Shown here in pieces: positions 25,701 to 35,142 of a stretch of 64,000 nt of DNA. The notes beneath the pieces were generated by a model, which searched no databases, was not told where the DNA came from, and saw only the letters and a program-made list of their open reading frames with translations. This DNA is from Parus major (Eukaryota; Chordata; Aves; Passeriformes; Paridae): the NCBI RefSeq assembly GCF_001522545.3, contig NC_031770.1:1224182-1288181 (forward strand), given 5' to 3'. Every line of letters begins with the position of its first letter. Position 1 is the stretch's first letter. Made by a program: the position numbers and the translations under genes.

Positions 25701-28700
25701 GGAAAAATGAAATTGAGATTAGATCTGTCAGAAATGGTATTTTGAATACAGGTGAGGGCATAAGAAAAACATTATTAAGAAGCAATATGTTGAAGAATGA
25801 TTTATTTTCTTACTGTAAGTGGGATACAATTCCTTGGGATCTGATGGTGTGGAAAGGGATGTTTGCTTCCATGAGGTCCTTGAGGGCCAGCCTGGCACAT
25901 CCCATCCTGCAGCCCCTCCTGCCTCAGGCCTTTGTGTCTGGAGCTTTACCTCAAGGCACAGCAGACACAAAGTCTTGGTTGGGGGGTATATGATGGAAAC
26001 AATAAATAATACATATCCCAGTCCTTGCTCTGCTTTCCAGGGTATATTGCATGTGCATCCTGTGGGTGACAGGTGCAGTGTTCCCTGCCTTGTAAACACA
26101 CCCTGCTGGATGCACCTCTGTGTTCTGGCTTGCTGGAAATCACAAGGAGCTCTTGTCAAACCAGGAACAGAATCCCTGCAACATCCTTATGTTAATTTTT
26201 TGCTTTCTGCTTGTTGGAGCTATATCTGTAATAGCAAAAAAAATAGAGCATTATGAAAATAAGTCTTGATAGAGCTCAAATTTTCTCAGCTTATAAAATT
26301 TAAGCAGACTATTAGCTAGTGGGATCCACTTGGTGTTTTCCTGAACACTCGTGCTCTCTAATATTATGTATTTAAAACATTTTCTTGTTGGCTCTTATGT
26401 TCTGAAATGTCTACTATGTTATATCACAGTTGCTTTAAAAAAAGCACTTGGAGATGGGAGGTTAAAAGGGAGGGTGTAACTGTGCTTCCTTGGAAAGTGT
26501 GCAATTTAAATTAACAAATTAGATCACATAGTGTAAAATCGGGGAAAAAATTGAGCTGAGCTGTCTGAATGCTTGACAAAAAAAATTCAGAACTCTTTTG
26601 CAAACTAAGGACAAAAAGAAACCCAAAGTTCTTAGTTGTAGGCCAACCTTGTTAGCTTGTGAAGTATTCCAACAGAGACATTCTAGGAAAAGATAAATTT
26701 ATGTGCAGTCACTGCAACACTGGAAATGTTAAATATTGGCCCTCAGACTTGCTCAGAGCTCTACAAGAGGATACTTTAAAAGTGTTGATGCTTTCCTATA
26801 AGAGCTTTATAATTGGAAATGGCAACTTCTCAGTGAGCCTTCTGACTCTTTTCCCCAGCCCTTCAACTATGCAAAGAGATTTGTAAAGTAAGGGAGACTT
26901 TTGAGGAAAATACAATCTCAGTGGTGCTTGAAGGAATTCACTCCAGTTTGGCCTGGCATTGTTTTTGTTCTTGCATAATAATAAATTATTCTTCACTAAG
27001 TGTCTCATCTGAGGAGATGCAGCAAGTGTGGCACTGTGGGTGTCATTCCTTGTGGCTTTTGTGTCTGGCTGAGCCTTGGGACTGCAGGACAGGGAAGTGT
27101 TGTCTTTCAAATTCCTGACTGTGTTGGTCAGCTGGGCTTGTGGCTCTTGGATTTCTGCCAGGCTGTGTAAAGACGTGGGTCTGAAGTAAAGCTGAGCTGG
27201 TCAAGTGTGATGATTCATTATGGCTCTGAAATGGCCAGTGTAAAGGTTTAATTAACATTTTGATGGGTAAAATTGGTCAGAGGCTGAAGTCCTTTAGTCC
27301 TTGTTCAATCTTATGTGGGTGATGGGTGCTGAGCATTGGAAAGAGCTTTTCTTTTGTTGGTGCCCCAACAGCAACAGTTCCTGATCATTTCAGCTTCCCG
27401 TGGCCTTGTGTTTAATAGAAGTGGAATGGCAGAGAACCTTGAGTGGTGTTCTGTGCAGTGGGTGGGGTTAGCCAAAATTCCCCGTCAGCCTGGGGAGCCA
27501 AGTGTCCCTGGAGGGGCAGCCAGATTCCAGGGAGAAAACACAATGGCCCTTTTGGCTGCTGCTGGCTTCCTGGGATGTTTACTGCTCCAAGAGACAGGAC
27601 ACAAGCTTAGCTGGAAATTCCCTTTGTCTCCTACTTTTCTGTAGGTCGGTGTGGACATAAAAGCTTTGTTTGAGTTACTGGAATGGCTGAATTTGGGTTT
27701 ACTTTTCACTCACTTCTTTACTTTGGAACAAATGATTGCAGTGTTGCTGAGATTTTTCTGATAAGGTCTCTGAAAGAAGCCAAAAGCGACTTGACTAACA
27801 TGGCTTAAACAAAGAGGTATGCTGATAAGTTTTAATGAAAATATACTTATGATCTCATGTTGAAATGATTAAATCCTCCTTGAAGGTTACCAAGATGATT
27901 AACAGGAAAACGCACAACAGATCTTGGCATTGTATATGACAAAACAAAAACAGCTCCAGGCTTGGTTTCTATCATTGTGCGATAATTCCTTCTCTTTAAA
28001 GTAATAGGTGAGGACATTTAACATGGATCAGATACCAGTGTCAATTTGAGGTACACTGAGCCAAATTCTCTCCTGATGCAAACTGGCCATGATCACTTTT
28101 TTTACATTAAAAAAGCCTTGCCAATACCATACGGAGTGTGATGATTAACACATAAGTCACTTTTCTCAAGTTTATAAATAGAAATTCACCACCAAAATGT
28201 GTATTTGAGGCTTACTCAGGGCCATGTCCGACAGTAACTGTAAAATTGCTGCTGACATCCTTTCCAGTGTACCTCGAGGAAAAGCTCATCGTGCATTCCC
28301 AAGGGAAATGCTGCCCGAGTGCAGAGGGGAAGGAAGAAATACAAACAAATTAACAACATTCATCTGACAGCTGTGTTTAAAAGCAGAGTCAAACACCAGT
28401 TTTGATTAAGTACCTTTCTCTCCTTCCTAAAACACTTGCAGAGCTTGTGTTAAATACCCGATGTGCCGAGGCATTCCTGCTGTTGGGATGCAGGAGCAGC
28501 CAGGCTCCCACACACCTCCAGGCTGCAGCTCTATTCTGGGCCACCGTGCCCACGCCTCAGCAGGTCCCTTCCTTTCCAGCCACCCACTGCTTGGTCTGTA
28601 TCCTTCAGTCCTGCTGCTTTTGCTTCCTTGCTTTAATCCTCTGGAGTAACCCCTCACTTGGCTTGGATGTGGTGGGCTCTGGTGGGACCATCCTAATAAT

Positions 28701-31700
28701 GGGGTTAAAATTCCCCTCCCTTGCACTTTGCCTTGTTCTCAAATCCTAGTGTTCCCAGCACACTTTATTTTACCAGGGCTTTTATTCTTTCTGCTACTTT
28801 CTCACAACAAGAAACCCTATAAATTTTCATTACAATTACCTGTTTTCCTGGTAGGAGGAGCAGAGGTGAGGGGACAATAGGAATGGCTCTGCAGTAAGCT
28901 GAGGAGGGAAAGGTGGGAGGTGTCTTTATACAGAGGAATTTTGGGTTTATAAAAACAAAGGTTTTTGAGTAAAATTTTGAGTAAAGATTACAGAGCAAAG
29001 CTTGAAAATTGTAGCTAAAGTTCGTCCCAAAAGCTAGATGGCCATGAGAGAGAATTCCACGTGTCTTCTGCAAATGTGGGAGTATCAGGATTTATGAAAA
29101 TTGGACAGTGCTGTTTCAGAAGGCAACAATATTTTTGGAGAGATTTTATAAATATTTGCAGGCCTGGTCTATATGCTGTCACAGATGTAAATATAATCTT
29201 CAAAAAGGAATATTCTCTGCAGTATTTTATTCTAAACAAAGGCAAATAAAATGTAAACAAGCCAATGCTGTTACTTTCTCTTCCTCTAAATAAAAGCACA
29301 GGTTTCTTCTGTTCCACTTAAGTGACACTGAGCTTGAGGCAAGAGAGAGAAATGTATTCCTAACCTGTGCCTGGTTCCTCCTGTATTAATGCTGGAGGGC
29401 ATGTCCAGGTCCTTTCCTAGCACCACAGATTGTAAATTTCTCCAATATCAGGATAAAAGTTTTTTTGCATACAAAAAATGAGCTATTGCAGAAGTAATTT
29501 TCATATTGTAAAGAAACATTTCAGAGAATAATGCCAAGCAAGCTGTTTGTTTTAGAGAGATCTGTTTTGTAGCAGAGATTAGAGTTAAAAAATAAATATT
29601 ATTCAGGAAATCAGAAAGTTACTCTGTTATTGTAGTATTTCAAGCACTGTGGGTTTTAGGGCTGTGCCAGCATTATTAATTATTATTATTATTAATGATA
29701 GCACTTAGAGCTGTGGTTTAGTTGGTAAGATGGTGTTTGGTCAAAGGTTGGAATCTATCTGGGAGGTCTTTTCTAGCCTTGGGTTCTGTGATTATCCCAT
29801 GTTCCAGAGATGTAACTCCTTAAATAACGTTTCCAGGGAGCTCTGCAGATACCTGGCCAGGCTCCATCCTGGCCAAGTGAACAGGTAGGAGTGTTTTCGT
29901 GCTCAGAATACTGTGCATAGCAAGGCTGCTTCCACAGAGATGTAAACTGGGATGGTGCAAACGTAGCTCTTTGGATGTTGTTTTCCAAGAATGTGTAGAG
30001 AATGGAAAGGGCTCTGTTGCTGGGGTGCCAAGGCAGTGTCCCTTAGTGAGGTTTGCTTCAGTTAATGAAAGGAGAGAAGGGAAAGAGTGACAGACCCAAT
30101 TGTTTTAAGCTCCTCAGAGTATCCCCCATGAACATGGGGATAGGGAAGCTGTGTGGTTTGGTTGAGAAGCTGTTTCAGGAGTGCTGACTTCTCCCCTGGA
30201 CAGGGAGATGTGTAAATGTGTAAATCAGAAATTCATGGTTATCCACAACTCAGTGGGATCAGAGCATGGCCAAGAGTGACTAGATAGACTTGGGCTGGGG
30301 AGGAGCTGTTTACAAGGGAATGGAGCGCCAGGACAAGGGGGAATGGCCTCAAACTGACAGAGGACAGGGTTGGGTGGGATATTGGGGTGGAATTTTTCCC
30401 TGTGAGGGTGCTGAGGCTCTGACACACGTTGCCCAGATCCCATCCCTGGAAATGTCCAAGGCCAGGTTGGATGGGGCTTGGAGCAACCTGGGATAGTGGA
30501 AGGTGTCCCTGCCCATGGCTGGGGGTGGCACTGGGTGGGTTTTAAGGTCCCTCCCAACCCAAACCTTTCCATGAAATAAAACGTGGTCAGAAATGGGTAC
30601 TTAGAGGTTAGCTCTTGTTCTGGATTCATTGGAGCAGTCACTTTGGGAATAATTCTTTTAAAACAAGAGGAAGCTGTGTGGTGTCCTCTCAGCAATGTCC
30701 TCATTCACTTCAGAGAGGCGAGGGGGAGGGAGTCTCTGCACTCCTGAGGAGAAGTGGGAAGGAGCAGTGAATTTTAACATGGATGCTATAAATGACAAGC
30801 TAAGACTCCAAGTAATTGTAGCTCATCTCTGCACACATGAAAAGATCTGAGGTGAATGGGAATTGAGAAGGCTGAGTGAAGCAGGAGGAAGTGCAGAACC
30901 TTTTCTTCACTGTTGATCTGGATACTCATAAGTAAAAACCATTTTTAAAAATACCCCTGGTAGTGATGAGATTTGAGATGACATTTAACTTCTAGGAACT
31001 ACTGATTTTCTGCTTTCTTAGCTTGTAAAAAATGTGCTTCTTCATAGTGCTGGTGACTGAGCTGTCACTTGAGCAGAGAGAGGGCTATGGCTAAGGAAAG
31101 CCCCCTCGATGTGGAGCTGAGCCCCAAAGTCCTGCAGTTCCCAGGTATTGCCCCCTCCCCTCCCTCCTGTATTAAATAAGGAATTACACACACATCCTGT
31201 AAAGAGTTTCCATGGAGCTGGGTTGCTCTAATTGGATTTTCATAATTTGTGCTTCATCCTTATTCATGTGAAAGAGAGTATGTGGAGCTGAGAATGGGTT
31301 GTTTGCTCCAGTCAGAGTTTGTAGTTATTTCTTCACCCAGCAGAACTTGGGAGGTGGAAGCACCCAGGGATGAATTCTTGTTGTGAAGGCTGGATAAGGA
31401 ATATATTCCTTTTGGTTTTGTCCAGGATAAGCTCACCTTCAAAACGGGAAGAAAAAAGGAAGTAGTGAACAAATGATTACATTGCTTAAAATGCAATTTC
31501 TACTATTTTTAGGAGATTAATTCAGTATTCCAAATACTTGTTCATTCTTCTTGCTCAAGGACATCCAACTACTGGAGACTTTCCTGGTAAATAAACAAGA
31601 ACCATTCTCACTTCTTTTTTTTCTGAAAATGAAACAAAAGGGACTGGTCTGTCCTAAGGCTTGTTTCCTTCTGTTGAAACATCCCCTCTGCCTTGAGGCT

Positions 31701-33239
31701 TCCAGTAGAATTTGGAAGTTGTATTCTCCTGTTTTACTCCTCTCATTCCTGTGTTGTATTCCTTGCTGGAAAGACTTTATCTGAGATAGGACGGGAGATG
31801 GTTCCCAACATTCAATAAAGAACAAGAGGTGTGAAGAAGTGGAAACACCTGACAGGTAGTTTAATTTCTCTATGCTAAAATGGAGCAAGTCACACTTGGA
31901 ACATGAGATACCTGGGTCTGGTTGCTGTTTTGTAGGAAGTGTTTCTATACAGAGAATATATATATTTTATATATTATATTCTATACAGCTCTGTTTTATT
32001 GTTCAAGTCCTACTGTCTGTGGCAGTGATGAGACCAATCTGCAAAGGACTAATGTGATTCATGGGGAAATTATTTGTCTCTGGTAACCAGAGAAGCCCCT
32101 TGAGATGTTTTGCAGTGTTTTCTGCTGTCAAGATCTGCTTTTTCAAGAAAAGTTGCATGTAGGGTCTCTAGCAAGGTGGGTTTCTGTATCTCAGATGTGA
32201 TATACTGATTTACTGGGTCAAGGTAAGTAATTTCTGTTCATGATTCTCATGATAAAGACATCAAAATTAGGTCTTACTGCTAGAATATTGCAGTTTACAA
32301 TGCTCAGTGTGATTCTGCAAAGGATTAATTAGCATAAGTCTGTAAGACAGCTCCTATTGTTTTCAAAACAGAATTTAGGTGAGTATTTCTTTTTAATAGT
32401 AATCAGCTAAGTAGCTATACTAACTTTTAAAAATTATTTGTGTAGAAATATATTTCTCCTTCAAAATGGTACAATAAGATACTTTCTCTTTTCTGCTTCT
32501 GGGAGTTTAGTACAACCAAAAATATTGGCCAAGTATTTTTTGTAAATAAAGCTCTGTGTAAGCACTCACCTGCTGCATTTCCAGTGTTTGGGTATCCAGT
32601 TAAAACATTCAGTATTTATTACAAATCACTATTGCTCTGATGTAATTTGGTTTTTTTGTTGGTTTTGAACTCATCCCTTTCCCATTCCCATTCTTCTAGT
32701 TACCAGCAAGGAGTAAAAACGGGCTGTTGCGATTGTTTTCCTGTCACTTTTCAGTTATCAGTGGTTTGTAGGTCCTTGCTAAAAGCAAGTATTGAATCTG
32801 CAAAGGTAATTATACCTATTGGAATGCTATTAATAGTGTTTAGAAGGGATCATTGCAGTAAATCTGCTTTAGCCCTTTTGTCAGCTGTGGTTTTTATGTA
32901 ATTTTGTGTAAATCCCCTGGAAACACTGATGCCTTTAAAGAGTTTGGTTTGCTTTTAAAAGGGAAAGGGAGGGAAAGCAGAAAAGAACAGATTTGGGGTA
33001 ATTTCCTTTTTGAAAGATGCTTTTTATGGCTCTTAAAAAAGTAAAAGTGAGTGAAGGCATGACAGAAAATAACCCCCATGTGTGCAGTTCCTTATCTGCC
33101 AACCCTCTCTTATTTTTCCTGCAGGAAATCCTGGCTGAGCAAAGTTGGAAGCCCGAGTTCCCGCATCGATAAAACAAATTTTTCCAACGAAAAGGAGATT
33201 TCCAAGCTCGACTTCTCGGATTTCAACACTAGATACTAA
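1506..33239 (+). CDS. ACYP2: Acylphosphatase 2, muscle/common type (4 exons: 1506-1575, 2108-2124, 3566-3675, 33125-33239)
   Basis: The spliced frame is 312 nt and encodes 103 residues plus a stop. Acylphosphatases are small cytosolic enzymes that hydrolyse carboxyl-phosphate bonds, for example in acetyl phosphate, 1,3-bisphosphoglycerate and aspartyl-phosphate intermediates of membrane ATPases. Both family signatures are intact: VFGRVQGVCFR at residues 18-28, forming the phosphate-binding loop with catalytic Arg28, and [11 protein letters not shown] at 42-52 with catalytic Asn46. The C-terminus SDFNTRY and the segment [14 protein letters not shown] identify the muscle/common isozyme rather than ACYP1. 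The N-terminus is a few residues longer than in mammals, as in other birds. All junctions obey GT-AG and keep the frame. Introns are 532, 1441 and 29449 bp. The first exon lies in a CpG-rich promoter. Nothing suggests inactivation. Confidence 0.97.
1576..2107 (+). other. ACYP2: ACYP2 intron 1
   Basis: A short phase-1 intron. Its first 120 bases continue the CpG-rich promoter region, with a GC box at 1651-1660. The rest is AT-rich and ends in a long T tract at the acceptor of the microexon. No other feature is visible. Confidence 0.9.
2108..2124 (+). CDS. ACYP2: ACYP2 coding exon 2, 17-nt microexon
   Basis: Only 17 nt lie between a pyrimidine-rich acceptor (a long T run ending TAG) and a consensus donor (ATG|GTAAGG). 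It completes Gly24 and encodes Val-Cys-Phe-Arg-Met, including the catalytic Arg28. Without it the frame is lost between exons 1 and 3 and the active-site loop is missing, so it must be included for a working enzyme. It is far too short for ordinary ORF searches to find. Confidence 0.93.
2125..3565 (+). other. ACYP2: ACYP2 intron 2
   Basis: A phase-0 intron between the microexon and exon 3. It is AT-rich, with no recognisable repeat family, coding segment or RNA gene. Confidence 0.88.
3566..3675 (+). CDS. ACYP2: ACYP2 coding exon 3
   Basis: The acceptor is AAATCAG|TACACA and the donor GAAAT|GTAAGT. The exon encodes residues 30-65 plus the first two bases of Met66. It carries the second acylphosphatase signature with catalytic Asn46 and the stretch [11 protein letters not shown]. 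Lys36-Lys37 and Glu61 are conservative differences from the mammalian protein as I remember it. Confidence 0.97.
7235..7248. promoter_or_regulatory. RFX-type X-box (GTTGCCATAGCAAC)
   Basis: The 14-mer fits the X-box consensus GTNRCC-N2-RGYAAC exactly and is a near-perfect inverted repeat. RFX factors bind such sites in promoters and enhancers of ciliary and neuronal genes. It lies in ACYP2 intron 3 with no exon nearby, so an enhancer role is an inference. Confidence 0.55.
7789..7858. repeat. AT-rich low-complexity stretch
   Basis: Almost pure A/T sequence made of TTAAT and AATAAT words, in intron 3. No unit repeats cleanly, so it is low-complexity rather than a true microsatellite. Confidence 0.6.
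20171..20754 (+). mobile_element. CR1 LINE fragment, 3' part, sense
   Basis: A 5'-truncated CR1 retrotransposon of about 580 bp. Diagnostic segments occur in order: AGAAGGACCTGGGGTGTCC, ATCCTGCCCCTCTGCC, TGTCCAGTCCTGGGG, GGGAGCTGAGGCTGTTCAGC, CTGGAACAGCTTGCCCAGAG and TTCCTTCTCTGGAGATGTTC. The 3' end, TGGTCCCTTTTTACCTTGACCC, runs into a decayed copy of the usual ATTCTGTG tail. These match the C-terminal reverse-transcriptase region and 3' UTR of avian CR1. Frameshifts and indels show an old, inactive copy. The overlapping open frames of up to 160 codons seen here on both strands are remnants or chance frames. Confidence 0.9.
29672..29696. repeat. (ATT)n microsatellite
   Basis: A short ATT repeat with one interruption, just upstream of a CR1 3' fragment, in intron 3. 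Confidence 0.75.
29711..29793 (+). mobile_element. Short CR1-type 3'-end fragment
   Basis: The segment CTGTGGTTTAGTTGGTAAGA, then GTCAAAGGTTGGAATC, GGAGGTCTTTTCTAGCCTTG and the terminal TTCTGTGATTA follows the 3' end of an older avian CR1 subfamily with its ATTCTGTGATT tail. It is less than 100 bp, consistent with severe 5' truncation. The subfamily cannot be assigned by eye. Confidence 0.65.
30292..30575 (+). mobile_element. CR1 LINE 3' fragment, sense
   Basis: Recognisable CR1 3' sequence: GGACAAGGGGGAATGGCCTC, then GTTGCCCAGATCCCATCCCT, CCAAGGCCAGGTTGGATGGG, CTGGGATAGTGGAAGGTGTC and the end TTTAAGGTCCCTCCCAACCC followed by AAACCTTTCCATGA. It shares its last 150 bp closely with the copies at 44.7 kb and 58.4 kb. 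The left boundary is approximate. The copy is truncated and non-coding. Confidence 0.9.
31943..31988. repeat. AT hairpin flanked by 10-bp direct repeats
   Basis: Two copies of TTCTATACAG (31943-31952 and 31979-31988) flank a TA-rich inverted repeat that can fold AGAATATA against TATATTCT. This could be a slippage product or a tiny insertion with a duplicated target; nothing supports a coding role. Confidence 0.5.
33125..33239 (+). CDS. ACYP2: ACYP2 coding exon 4 (terminal)
   Basis: The acceptor is TTTTTCCTGCAG|GAAATCC. The exon completes Met66 and encodes residues 67-103, followed by TAA at 33237-33239. This covers the second helix (SWLSKVGSP) and the final beta strand ending SDFNTRY. It lies 29.4 kb from exon 3, giving a gene with a tiny coding sequence and a very long last intron, as in mammals. 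Confidence 0.97.
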
Positions 33240-33730
33240 CAGGAGGGAACGTCACTAAGCACAAAATTCTGACATTTCTGCTGCATGATATTTTCTGTGC
33301 CTCCATCAAATGTCACAAGAGCATTGGGATGCTTTTCTGTACTAGGGATAAACATAAATGCTCCCTTTTCCCACCAAGTAAGAATTCCATGTTGCTGTGT
33401 TAGACATCTTACACCATGAATGTCAACATTTAGTGTCTAAAATGCCAGTATCTAATTTATTGCAGCTTTGAAAGACAGATAAAAGCTTAGAAGTGCTGGT
33501 GGTTATTTGTGCACAATGAGACTTGTTACATACAACCAGATGGTACCTAATCTTTACACTGTGAGTCATATTTCAGATGAAAAATAATAATAAAATTATG
33601 TTCTACTGTTTGTAATCTCACCAAAAATACATAACTACAGAACTGGAACACTTAAGGGTTCTGTGTAACAAGTCTGTTATAAACCAAGCCCTTTGTGATA
33701 ATTAATAAAGTTATAGTGATAATTTAAAAT
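33240..33730 (+). other. ACYP2: ACYP2 3' UTR with polyadenylation signals
   Basis: AT-rich sequence follows the ACYP2 stop. AATAAA hexamers at 33589-33594 and 33704-33709 are candidate polyadenylation signals. The second sits in AATTAATAAAG and is followed by T-rich sequence, so I take it as the more likely main end, giving a 3' UTR of just under 0.5 kb. Use of the first, or of more distal sites, cannot be excluded. Confidence 0.6.
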
Positions 33731-35013
33731 AATCCTTGTTTGAAACAATGTATTTATCTAACCATCTCTGGATTAAAATTCTCCATAGTAATTCAGATAA
33801 ATCTTGTTCCAAGGTAGTGAAATATGTGACCTCACACCCTGTTTTTTCCTGTCTACCTGTATCTTACATCTATGCTGCCTATAAAGGATGTTTTAATCTC
33901 TTTGCTTTTTAGTGTTCTTACTGAAAGTGAAGATTTAAGTGATTTTCATTATGGATGTGTATTTGCTCCTGAGTTAAGACTGTGATGGAACTTGCACCCA
34001 CATCCATCATCTGAAGTTCATGGAAATCCTGAGCCATGAGCTTGCAGTAAATCCTGGATGAGTCTGGTCCTTTGTGGGTGCAGTTCCCATATCCAGTGCT
34101 GTCTCCACAGCCACCCTGGAGTCAGTCAGGGCTGGATCACACCTAGATCCTCCTTCCTGTGGGGCTTGTGGGTCAGGATTAGAACGTTCCAGGAGACTTC
34201 AGGAGGATGCTAAAGCTGGTGTTCCCACTGGCTGCCCTGTCCCCCTTCCTGGGGTAGGTGGTGTCAGTTTGGGCAGCTGCACCAAATCTACAGCTCTCAT
34301 GGTTTGCATTTCAGGGAGGAAGGACATTTCCTAACTTAAGCACTGCACTTCTCCCTCAGTGCAAGGTGTGCCTAGAAAGGTATTTCTGCTCACCACTAGA
34401 CTGATTTTTTTTTTCTTTGACCTTTGCATTAAGCAGTAAAAGCTCCTTTCTAGAATTTGCAGGAGCTGCTTCTGAGTTGTTCTGTGATTATACACAAGCC
34501 CTCATTGTTGTAGTCAATAGCTCTTGTTCAGCTGATGGCAAATGGCAAAGTTCAAGTGTAGCAGGAGTTCAAGAACTGCTCCATCCTCATGGAAAACTGG
34601 ATCCTGCCTAACAAAGTAGTTTACATTTTCCTTGGAGCTACCTGGCAGAAAATACCCCCTTAGTCAAAGACTTTCCAGCCAAGTGCTTTGCTCGTGGTTT
34701 GAGGAACAAAGAGAGAGGAAGGCTAAAAACAAAGGGGTCATTGGATATGAAGGAAGAGCAGCCAAAAATTGTTTTCTTGTGTTCCAAGAGTGGAACTGGG
34801 TGCTCACAAGGAGCTGGGGATTTTACCCCAATTCCCCTAGAATGGCACAACTTGAGGAGAGGGAAGCAGCTATTTAAAGCACTCACTTTTTTGGGGAGGA
34901 AATGTGAAGAGAGCGTTTTTCTGTGCTGCAAGTCGTGTTGCTGTGTGCCTGAAACTAATGGAGACTTGGCTGGCACTGTGGGCATTAATCTTACCATTTT
35001 ATTTAATCCTCAG
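33731..35013. other. Intergenic, downstream of ACYP2
   Basis: Unique sequence between the inferred ACYP2 3' end and the exon-like segment at 35.0 kb. No repeat family or gene is recognised. An open frame starting around 34.07 kb has no recognisable domain. Confidence 0.55.
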
Positions 35014-35142
35014 ATTCTGGTAAAGTATCCTGAGTCCAAAGCCATCCCATTTGTGGAAGTACAGTGTGTGCAGAACAGCAGAGCAGTGTCTCTAGATTTA
35101 ATGAGAACATCATTGGTTTTGAGGAGCCAAAGAATCCCAATG
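35014..35142 (+). pseudogene. Exon-like segment, possible C2orf73 orthologue exon or relic
   Basis: The segment has a good acceptor (TTTAATCCTCAG at 35002-35013) and a consensus donor (CCCAATG|GTAAGA). One frame, read from 35034, is open for 36 codons and contains CAEQQSSVSRFNENIIGFEE and then PKNPN. This loosely resembles a region of C2orf73 as I remember it (the part with a YNEP...DPKKGP pattern). C2orf73 is the uncharacterised gene that lies just downstream of ACYP2 on the same strand in mammals. In that frame a TGA at 35031-35033 lies between the strong acceptor and the open part. Either the exon uses a weaker acceptor after the TGA (CCTGAG at 35034) or the gene is decayed. A second frame, open right across from the strong acceptor, lacks this resemblance. 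No following exon was found, and the match is from memory. Confidence 0.35.

Larger units (their letters stand above)
3676..33124 (+). other. ACYP2: ACYP2 intron 3 (29.4 kb)
   Basis: A very long phase-2 intron, largely unique AT-rich DNA full of stops in all frames. Contents I could identify are CR1 fragments near 20171-20754, 29711-29793 and about 30292-30575, an ATT microsatellite (29672-29696), an AT hairpin (31943-31988), an RFX-type X-box (7235-7248) and possible homeobox/FOX-rich blocks around 13.5 and 16.0 kb. I saw no nested gene or retrocopy on either strand. The nested TSPYL6 retrogene of primates is not expected in birds and I did not see it. Confidence 0.85.

Noticed and set aside
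33913..33982. Short frame after a TTTTTAG acceptor as an earlier C2orf73 exon
   Set aside because: Only a few acidic residues in a row seemed similar, and no suitable donor follows.
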